A stretch of 39,075 nucleotides of DNA from Nannocystaceae bacterium (GTDB lineage: Bacteria; Myxococcota_A; Polyangia; Nannocystales; Nannocystaceae), in the NCBI GenBank assembly GCA_019694555.1, contig JAIBBS010000067.1:1-39075 (forward strand), in the 5' to 3' direction. Below the pieces are notes generated by a model. That model ran no database searches and was not told where the DNA came from. It worked only from the letters and a program-made list of their open reading frames with translations. Of this stretch, positions 33,759 to 39,075 are shown piece by piece (the first letter of the stretch is position 1; each line of letters opens with the position of its first letter). The translations under genes were made by a program, and so were the position numbers.

Positions 33759-35519
33759 ATGCACCGCGATCGCCGTCGCTTCGTGCTCGGGACGCTCGCG
33801 GCCGCGGTGGCGCTGCCGGGCGTCGCGCGGGCCGACGGGCTCGTCGCGGAGCTGCGCGTCAACACCACCGAGCTGCGCGTGGGCGACGAGCTCGAGCTCG
33901 AGCTGGAGGTCCGCCGCGAGGGCAGCGGCAACGTGCCCGAGCCCGAGCTGCCCGCGGGCCTGGCCGACGCGTTCGAGGTCACGCAGAGCTTCCGCGGCGG
34001 CACCGGCTTCCAGATCACGCTGGGCGGCGGCGGCTCGAGCCGCACGATGCACAGCTCGATGTCGATCACCGCCATCGCGCTCAAGCCCGGCACCCACGCG
34101 CTGTCGTTCGCGGTCGACGACGGCGGCAAGAAGGTGGTCTCGAACGTGGTCGAGATCGTGGTCACCGGCGCCGAGGCCACCGCCGCGACGCCGGCGCGCC
34201 CGACCACGGGCAAGCCGACGGCGCCCGACGGCGACGTGTTCGTGTGGGCCGCGACCGACAAGACCGAGGCGTGGGTGGGTGAGCAGATCGAGTACCGCCT
34301 CGACGTCTACGAGCGCTCGCTGCTCTCGTCGGTCGCGCTGCGGACCCCGCCGAACTTCGCCGACTTCTACACCCACGATCTGCCCGAGGGCGAAGGCAGC
34401 GTCGAGGAGGTCGGCGGGGTCGTGTATCGCGTGCGCCCGGGCATGCGGCGCGCGCTGTTTCCCCAGAAGGCCGGCACGCTGGTCGTGGGTGCGCCCGAGA
34501 TCACGATCGGCCGACGGCGTCGCGATCGCGGCGCAGCGGTCTCGATCCTGGTCAAGCCGCTGCCCGCGGAAGGCCAGCCCAAGGCCTTCTCGCCCAACAA
34601 CGTCGGTCGCTTCGAGGTGAAGGCCAAGGTCGATCGCACCGCGGTCAAGGCCGGGCAGCCGTTCACGTGGACCATCGAGATCGCGGGCGAAGGCAACATC
34701 GCGCTCATCGATCCCGGACCGTGGCCCGAGCTCCGCGGCGCGCGGCGCTACGATCCCAAGGTCGACACGCAGGTGCAGGCGGTCGATCGCGTGCGCGGCC
34801 GCAGGACCTACGCATTGCTGGTGATCCCCGAGCAGGGCGGCAGGCTCGAGCTTCCCGCGATCGCGATGCACTTCTTCGATCCCCAGACCGCGAAGTACGA
34901 GGTCGCGCGCAGCGAGGCGCTCGAGGTCGAGGTCGAGGGCAGCATCGAGCCCGCGGCGACCGCCGCGGCGTCCAGCACCGCGACGCCCGAGCCCACGGTC
35001 GAGTCGTTCGCGCCGATCGTCGAGGCCGACGGTCTGCCGCGCGAGGCCCCGCCGACGCGATGGATGACGCCGACCCGCTGGGCCTGGGCAACCGGCGCGA
35101 TCCCGGCGTTGTTCGCCGCGATCTGGGGCGGCACCGCCGCGTGGCGGCGCTTCGGCCCCGACGAAGCCGCACGCCGACGTGCGGCCGCGCGGCGGATCCA
35201 GCGCGAGCGCATCGACGCCGCGACCGCGGCGGTGGAGACCGGCGAAGGCTTCCACGCCGCGATCGCGAGTCTGCTGCACGAGCTGGCGGTCGCGCGCGCC
35301 GGCGCGGAGGCCACGGGCCTGCCGCGACCTGCGCTCGTGCGTCTGCTGAACGAACGCAAGGTTCGGCCCGAGGATGTGCGCTCGCTCGAGGCGCTGCTCG
35401 AGCGGTGCGACGCCGCCCGCTTCGCGGCGCAGCGAGGCACCGCCGACGAGCGCCGCGCCACGCTCGACGACGCGCTGGCCCTGGTCGAGCGCTCGTCGCT
35501 GTCGCGGGGGTCGGCATGA
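33759..35519 (+). CDS. batD: BatD-like membrane protein with Tat-like signal
   Basis: 586-residue protein. The N-terminus (DRRRFVLGTLAAAVALPGVA) is a twin-arginine-like signal, unusual for BatD, which normally has a Sec signal. Several Ig-like beta domains follow (LRVGDELELELEVRREGSGN, TEAWVGEQIEYRLDVYERSLL, KAGQPFTWTIEIAGEGN), the pattern of periplasmic BatD. A helix (WATGAIPALFAAIWGGTAAW, about 446-465) leads to a helical cytoplasmic tail of about 120 residues. GTG 33753 is in frame, overlaps the batC stop (GTGA) and would add two residues; I chose ATG 33759 for the signal sequence. Its Ig-like domains would hold the BatA/B proteins. Confidence 0.87.
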   Translation: MHRDRRRFVLGTLAAAVALPGVARADGLVAELRVNTTELRVGDELELELEVRREGSGNVPEPELPAGLADAFEVTQSFRGGTGFQITLGGGGSSRTMHSSMSITAIALKPGTHALSFAVDDGGKKVVSNVVEIVVTGAEATAATPARPTTGKPTAPDGDVFVWAATDKTEAWVGEQIEYRLDVYERSLLSSVALRTPPNFADFYTHDLPEGEGSVEEVGGVVYRVRPGMRRALFPQKAGTLVVGAPEITIGRRRRDRGAAVSILVKPLPAEGQPKAFSPNNVGRFEVKAKVDRTAVKAGQPFTWTIEIAGEGNIALIDPGPWPELRGARRYDPKVDTQVQAVDRVRGRRTYALLVIPEQGGRLELPAIAMHFFDPQTAKYEVARSEALEVEVEGSIEPAATAAASSTATPEPTVESFAPIVEADGLPREAPPTRWMTPTRWAWATGAIPALFAAIWGGTAAWRRFGPDEAARRRAAARRIQRERIDAATAAVETGEGFHAAIASLLHELAVARAGAEATGLPRPALVRLLNERKVRPEDVRSLEALLERCDAARFAAQRGTADERRATLDDALALVERSSLSRGSA

Positions 35520-36355
35520 ACGCGCGCCGCACCCGGGGCGCAATGCCCCTCGCCCTCGTGTGGGTGACGCTGACCCCCGCCTTGGTTCACGCCGACGCGG
35601 TGGACGATGCGTTCTCCGCCGGCAATCGCGAGGCCGCCGCGGGTCGCTGGCCCGAGGCCGCGAGTCACTACGAACGTGCGCGCGCGCTGCTGGGCCAGCC
35701 CAGCAGCTTGCTCTCGTACGATCTCGGCACCGCGTACGCGCAGCAGGGCGAGCTGGGACGCGCGAGCTTCCACCTGCGGCAGGCACTCGACTTCCGCGGC
35801 AACCCGACCGCGCAGTTGGCCGAGGCCGCGCGTGCCAACCTCGCGATCGTGCGACGGCGCGCGGAGCTACGGGCCGCGACGACCAACGCGATCATCGACA
35901 GTCCGCAGTCGTGGTGGGATCTCGTCGTCGAGACCCTGCGCGCTCCCGGGGTCGGCTGGCTCTCACTGGTGAGCGGTTTCGTGGCGCTGGCGCTCTTCGC
36001 CTGGGGCCGCGCCCAAACCGTGCGCCCCGGCGCGAACGAGCGCCGCAACGCGGTGGCACGTGCGCTGCTGTGGTCGTTGGGCGGGGTTTGGGTGCTGACG
36101 GCGTCCTTGCACGCGCTCTCGCTCCGCGCCGATCGCACGGCACCGCGGGCCGTCGTGCTCGGCAATCGCGTCGAAGCGCGCGAGGGCCCGGGCTCGCACC
36201 GCACCGTGGAGTTCGCGATGCAAGGCGGCAGTGAGGTGCGCATCGTGGATCGCACCCCGGGGTGGGTGCTTGCGCGGATGTCGGGCGGCATCGCCGGCTG
36301 GGTGCCCGAGTCCGAGGTCGGCGAGCTCGATGGGCCATCCGGCCGTTCCCCATGA
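35516..36355 (+). CDS. batE: BatE-like TPR/SH3 membrane protein
   Basis: 279-residue membrane protein. Signal sequence AMPLALVWVTLTPALVHA, then TPRs (FSAGNREAAAGRWPEAASHY, SYDLGTAYAQQGELGRASFHLRQAL). Two helices (GWLSLVSGFVALALFAW and LLWSLGGVWVLTASLHALSL) and a C-terminal bacterial SH3 domain (VVLGNRVEAREGPG, GSEVRIVDRTPGWVLARM, IAGWVPESEV) follow. This combination is that of BatE in moxR-bat operons. ATG 35516 overlaps the batD stop by 4 bp (ATGA). It is the last gene; a GC palindrome at 36441-36454 might end the transcript. Confidence 0.85.
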   Translation: MNARRTRGAMPLALVWVTLTPALVHADAVDDAFSAGNREAAAGRWPEAASHYERARALLGQPSSLLSYDLGTAYAQQGELGRASFHLRQALDFRGNPTAQLAEAARANLAIVRRRAELRAATTNAIIDSPQSWWDLVVETLRAPGVGWLSLVSGFVALALFAWGRAQTVRPGANERRNAVARALLWSLGGVWVLTASLHALSLRADRTAPRAVVLGNRVEAREGPGSHRTVEFAMQGGSEVRIVDRTPGWVLARMSGGIAGWVPESEVGELDGPSGRSP

Positions 36356-36440
36356 ACGCACGCTGGACTGGCGGCGCCAAGCAAGACCGATACCCATCGC
36401 AGGCCGCGCCGCTGCCGACCCTCGCGACCCCTGCGTCCCG

Positions 36441-36454
36441 CCGCGCCGGCGCGG
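36441..36454 (+). terminator. GC palindrome downstream of the bat operon
   Basis: Self-complementary CCGCGCCGGCGCGG in the 156-bp gap after batE. It could form a short terminator stem. The gap otherwise holds no gene I can support. Weak evidence. Confidence 0.25.
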
Positions 36455-36495
36455 GCGGCGACGCGTCAACGGTGGCGCCCCCGCACCGCCGGGGA

Positions 36496-36501
36496 TAAGC
36501 T
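36496..36501 (+). promoter_or_regulatory. Candidate -10 box (TAAGCT), small gene at 36512
   Basis: GATAAGCT ending 10 nt before GTG 36512, matching the spacing of other leaderless-type genes here. Confidence 0.4.
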
Positions 36502-36511
36502 AGCCGTTAGG

Positions 36512-36787
36512 GTGCTCTCGGTCGTCGCCACCAAGATCCGGACGTCGCGGGACCAGTCGGGCCTGACGTCCACGGTCGGTCGGATCTACGAGGGCTATCT
36601 GTTGTCCGAACCGGTGGTCGGGCGCGGCATGGTGATTTTCCGCGACCCCAACGGTCGTCGCATGGTCACCACCGCGGTGCGTCGCGTGCTCGCGACCTCC
36701 GAGTCCAACGTGCTGTACGTCGAGACCGAGAACAGCGTGTATCGCATCTCGATCCGCGAAGAGCACATCGCCGCGGCCACGGCCTGA
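36512..36787 (+). CDS. Small beta-rich protein, unknown
   Basis: 91-residue protein, family not recognised. Codon third positions follow the G/C bias of real genes. It is rich in short strands (LTSTVGRIYEGYLLSEPVVG, GMVIFRDPNGRRMVTTAVRRV, NVLYVETENSVYRISIREEH) and could be a small barrel. There is no signal peptide or membrane helix. GTG 36512 is used; TAAGCT lies 10 nt upstream. It converges on the methyltransferase gene with 7 nt between stops. Confidence 0.7.
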   Translation: MLSVVATKIRTSRDQSGLTSTVGRIYEGYLLSEPVVGRGMVIFRDPNGRRMVTTAVRRVLATSESNVLYVETENSVYRISIREEHIAAATA

Positions 36788-36794
36788 CGCTCGC

Positions 36795-37967
36795 TCAAGC
36801 GTCGCGGCGATAGACGTTCACGCGCAGGTACTCGCCTTCGCGATGGCAGGGCGCGACCGGGTGATCGACACCGGCGCCCAGCGCCGCCACGCGGGCCCAA
36901 CGACCGCCGGCGAACGCGACGATGCGATCGAGGTGCTCGCGCGCGAGGTGGTGGCTGCAGCTGCACACCACCAGGTGTCCGCCGGGCGCGAGGCGCTGCG
37001 TCAGTCCTGCGACCGCACGCGAGGCCGCGCCCAGGGCCTGGTCCACGTCGCTGCGTCGCGCCGCGAGCTTGGGTGGATCGAACACGATGGTGCCGAACGG
37101 GCCCGCCAGCGCCGGGTCGCGCAGCGGCTCGAACATGTCGGCTTCCACGAAGCGGAGGTCACCCAGGCCGTTGCGCTCGGCGTTGGCCCGCGCATGCGCG
37201 AGCGCGACCGCGGAACGATCGAGCGCGACGACCTCGACGCCCGCACGGCGGGCGTGCAGCGCAAAGCCACCGACGTGGCAGCCGATGTCGAGCAGCGGGC
37301 GACCGTCGTCGCGCGCGAGCGCGGCGACGAAGCGCCGGTTGTCGCGCTGATCGAAGTACGCCCCGGTCTTCTGCGCCGGCGGTGCGGCGACCTCGAACGC
37401 GAGCCCATCCTCGTCGAAGCCGAGCACGCCGCCGCCCTCGCCACGCTCGGTCGGGGCGAGTCCCTCGTGGCGTGCGCTCGACTCCGGCACGATGAGGTGG
37501 ATCGGGCCCGGCCACGCGCCATCGAGCCACGCGCGCAGCTCGGCCTCGCGTGCGGCCATGGGTGCGGTGCCCATCTGCACGACCAACGCGTCGCGGTAGC
37601 GATCGATGACCAAACCCGGCAGGCCGTCGCCCTCGCTGTTGACCATGCGGTAGCCGGTGGTTCCGCGCGCTTGCAATCCCGATCGCTGGCGCGCCGCGAA
37701 GGCGACCGCGAGACGCTGCTCGAGCCAGTCGTCGGGCGGGCGCTCGGGCTCGAACGACAGCATTCGCACGGTGATGCTCGACACCGCCGAGACCAGGCCC
37801 CAGCCCAGGGTCTCGCCGTGACGATCGACCACGTGCGCGAGGCCGTGGGGATCGGGCACACCGAGGAAGCGCGCGATCTGGGTGCGCCGCAGCCACGGCC
37901 CGGTGGTCACGCCGATGCGCCCCGCGTCCTTGCGGATCTCCACGCGCACGGTCGAGCTCGCGCTCAC
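36795..37967 (-). CDS. RlmI-like class I SAM-dependent RNA methyltransferase
   Basis: 390-residue methyltransferase of the RlmI/RlmK group, which methylates cytosine C5 in 23S rRNA. The N-terminal part resembles a PUA RNA-binding domain (GPWLRRTQIARFLGVPDPHG, VVDRHGETLGWGL), then VNSEGDGLPGLVIDRYRDALVVQ. Catalytic motifs include GAYFDQRDNRRFV, LLDIGCHVGGFALHARRAG (SAM-binding loop), FDPPKLAARRSD (motif IV) and VVCSCSHHL, whose Cys is the expected nucleophile. GTG 37967 has GGAG 7 nt upstream and starts 1 nt past the speD stop, so it is third in the Rieske-speD operon. Exact RNA target is not proven. Confidence 0.88.
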   Translation of the reverse strand: MSASSTVRVEIRKDAGRIGVTTGPWLRRTQIARFLGVPDPHGLAHVVDRHGETLGWGLVSAVSSITVRMLSFEPERPPDDWLEQRLAVAFAARQRSGLQARGTTGYRMVNSEGDGLPGLVIDRYRDALVVQMGTAPMAAREAELRAWLDGAWPGPIHLIVPESSARHEGLAPTERGEGGGVLGFDEDGLAFEVAAPPAQKTGAYFDQRDNRRFVAALARDDGRPLLDIGCHVGGFALHARRAGVEVVALDRSAVALAHARANAERNGLGDLRFVEADMFEPLRDPALAGPFGTIVFDPPKLAARRSDVDQALGAASRAVAGLTQRLAPGGHLVVCSCSHHLAREHLDRIVAFAGGRWARVAALGAGVDHPVAPCHREGEYLRVNVYRRDA

Positions 37968-37968
37968 G

Positions 37969-38361
37969 TCAGGGCTCCGTGGGCGGTTCGCGTTCGAGCG
38001 GATGCGACAGCGCGCCGGGTCGACCGCGCTCGACCGTGCGCAGCTCCCAACGCTGCGCGCCGAGCGACTGCGCCAGCTGCAGGCAGCCCGCAGCGGGCTC
38101 GCCGTGCTCGCCGCAGGTGAACACGTCCGCGGCGGCGTAGCCGTGCTCGGGCCAGGTGTGCACCGAGATGTGGGACTCCGCGAGCAACCCGACCACGGTC
38201 ACGCCGTGGGGCGAGAAGCGGTGGTTGCACTCCCCCAGCAGGGTCCCGCGCGCGACCGCGACGGCCGCATGCATCGCCGCGCGCACGGCCTCGAGATCGT
38301 CGAGCAGCTCCCGCGGGCAACCGTGGAGCTCGATCATGCAGTGGCGGCCGGCGACGGGCAT
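37969..38361 (-). CDS. speD: S-adenosylmethionine decarboxylase proenzyme
   Basis: 130-residue AdoMet decarboxylase of the short prokaryotic class, giving decarboxylated SAM for spermidine synthesis. The self-cleavage site is Glu62-Ser63 in LLAESHISVHTWPEHG; Ser63 becomes the pyruvoyl cofactor. His68 and Cys83 (FTCG) are at the same numbers as in the Thermotoga enzyme. The N-terminus HCMIELHGCPRELLDDL fits the family. ATG 38361 shares one base with the Rieske gene stop (TGATG), so translation is coupled. A spermidine synthase is not in the window. The C-terminal 20 residues (GRPGALSHPLEREPPTEP) extend past the usual end. Confidence 0.93.
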   Translation of the reverse strand: MPVAGRHCMIELHGCPRELLDDLEAVRAAMHAAVAVARGTLLGECNHRFSPHGVTVVGLLAESHISVHTWPEHGYAAADVFTCGEHGEPAAGCLQLAQSLGAQRWELRTVERGRPGALSHPLEREPPTEP

Positions 38362-38864
38362 CAGTCGTCGCGCACTGCGATCTGCAGGTGATTGCCGGCG
38401 AACTGGTTGGGGTACTCGCGCAGCGGCGCCTTGGCCGGGCCCTTGGTGACCTTGCCGTCGTCGGAGAAGCGCGAGCCGTGGCACGGACACTTCAGCGACT
38501 GGGCTTCGTTGTCCCAGCGCACCGTGCAACCCAGGTGCGGGCACCGCGACGACAACACGCGGAAGCGTGCGTTCTCCAGCCGCATCACGATCAACGGCTT
38601 GCGCATGCCGCCGGGCTGCGCCGCGATCATGCCGCCGGGCGTGGCCAGCTCGGGGATCTTGCTGACGTCGATCTCGACGACGTTGTCCTTGGGCGCCGGC
38701 ACCGGCTTGGGCTTCATCGCCGCGGGGCCGCAGCCCACCAGGATCGTCGCGGCCGCGGTGGCGGAGCCGCCGACGAAGGCGCGGCGCGTGAGCGCACACG
38801 CGGGGACGAACGTACCGTCGTCGAGGCACGGCGGCGAACTCGTGGGCCGATCACGGCTCGTCAT
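38361..38864 (-). CDS. Rieske 2Fe-2S protein with Tat signal and lipobox
   Basis: 167-residue exported iron-sulphur protein. LTRRAFVGGSATAAATILVGC combines a twin-arginine motif with a lipobox Cys45, so it is probably folded with its cluster in the cytoplasm, exported by Tat, then anchored by lipid. Cluster ligands are in SRCPHLGC (Cys108, His110) and KCPCHGS (Cys126, His129), with Cys113 and Cys128 able to form the disulphide of bc1-type Rieske proteins. No cytochrome b gene is adjacent, so its redox partner is unknown. ATG 38876 is an in-frame alternative. First in an operon with speD and the methyltransferase. Confidence 0.9.
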   Translation of the reverse strand: MTSRDRPTSSPPCLDDGTFVPACALTRRAFVGGSATAAATILVGCGPAAMKPKPVPAPKDNVVEIDVSKIPELATPGGMIAAQPGGMRKPLIVMRLENARFRVLSSRCPHLGCTVRWDNEAQSLKCPCHGSRFSDDGKVTKGPAKAPLREYPNQFAGNHLQIAVRDD

Positions 38865-38910
38865 CGCGCTCAGCATCGCAAAACTGCGCGCGACGGTCGA
38901 CTCTCGCTGC

Positions 38911-38916
38911 TATCGT
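38911..38916 (+). promoter_or_regulatory. Candidate -10 box (TATCGT), last partial gene
   Basis: GCTATCGT ending 6 nt before GTG 38923, again predicting little or no 5' leader. Confidence 0.35.
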
Positions 38917-38922
38917 TCGGCC

Positions 38923-39075
38923 GTGCTCTGCGGCCTGTGCACGGCGCTCGCGCTCGGCGGCGCACCCGCGACCGACGCGAGTGCGCCGCGCGACGACGCG
39001 AGCGAGGAGAACGCTGCACGCGGCGAGGGCGTGCCGCCACCGCGCGTCACGCCCGACGACGCGCCGCCGCCCGTG
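38923..39075 (+). CDS. N-terminus of an exported protein (cut by window end)
   Basis: 51 codons, open to the window edge. GTG 38923 starts a short hydrophobic signal-like stretch (LCGLCTALALGGAPATDA) followed by an acidic, Pro-rich segment. A TATCGT element lies just upstream. No family can be named from this fragment. It is divergent from the Rieske gene. Confidence 0.5.
   Translation, partial: MLCGLCTALALGGAPATDASAPRDDASEENAARGEGVPPPRVTPDDAPPPV

Noticed and set aside
36262..36498. 78-codon frame between batE and the small gene at 36512
   Set aside because: Overlaps the batE SH3 region in another frame and has low-complexity Arg/Ala/Pro sequence.

Overview
The window is very GC-rich, with codon third positions almost all G or C. 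It looks like chromosomal DNA of a myxobacterium, most likely the Nannocystales/Polyangiales side of Myxococcota. Three things suggest this: two membrane Ser/Thr kinases of the HRD(L/F)K type, two ECF sigma factors, and many lipoproteins whose lipobox cysteine is followed by long Ser/Thr/Gly/Asp stalks. That assignment is an inference from style; no rRNA or marker gene is present. I saw no tRNA, rRNA, CRISPR array, insertion sequence or phage gene, and no gene-free stretch longer than about 300 bases.

Layout. 1-1372: C-terminally cut membrane Ser/Thr kinase (-). 1438-2589: SMP-30-like propeller lipoprotein (-), divergent from a LysR regulator (2697-3605, +). 3684-6266: 860-residue glycosidase-like lipoprotein (+), then a small acyltransferase (6310-6897, +). 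6944-9015: sugar-nucleotide epimerase and a secreted esterase (-). 9238-9852: CAP-domain lipoprotein (+). 9863-10748: PspC protein and a stalked cysteine-knot lipoprotein (-). 10807-13735: ECF sigma / FecR-type anti-sigma / putative outer-membrane protein operon (-). 13817-15598: HGD-D (2-hydroxyacyl-CoA dehydratase-like) protein (-), with a 20-bp palindrome in its promoter region. 15860-17069: lipoprotein and TerB-like protein (+). 17083-18966: cyclophilin lipoprotein and front-end type fatty acid desaturase (-). 19107-21352: ribbon-helix-helix/zinc-ribbon protein, MATE exporter and a small protein (+). 21393-22646: glutaredoxin-rhodanese-Nfu fusion (-). 22758-25895: ECF sigma (+) tail-to-tail with a TPR Ser/Thr kinase (-). 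25953-27430: acidic poly-Asp protein translationally coupled to an HtrA-like protease (-). 27699-36355: an eight-gene moxR-DUF58-DUF4381-like-batA-batB-batC-batD-batE operon (+). 36512-36787: small protein (+). 36795-38864: Rieske protein / AdoMet decarboxylase (speD) / RlmI-like methyltransferase operon (-). 38923-end: start of an exported protein (+).

How it works together. The content is mostly cell-envelope biology: exported lipoproteins, regulators that sense across the membrane (kinases, sigma/FecR pair), lipid-modifying enzymes, and the Bat operon, in which a MoxR ATPase probably acts on membrane-anchored von Willebrand A proteins. Within operons nearly every junction is a 4-bp ATGA/GTGA/TTGA or 1-bp TGATG overlap, so translation is probably coupled.

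Two styles of translation start stand out. Many first genes have a TAnnnT -10 hexamer only 5-12 nt before the start codon, which predicts leaderless mRNA. Internal genes of the moxR/bat operon instead have exact GGAGG Shine-Dalgarno sequences. The observations I rate most worth checking are this leaderless pattern, the tandem cysteine-knot lipoprotein, the Grx-rhodanese-Nfu fusion, the palindrome before the HGD-D gene, and the paired 11-bp inverted repeat in an AT-rich island between the desaturase and the ribbon-helix-helix gene.
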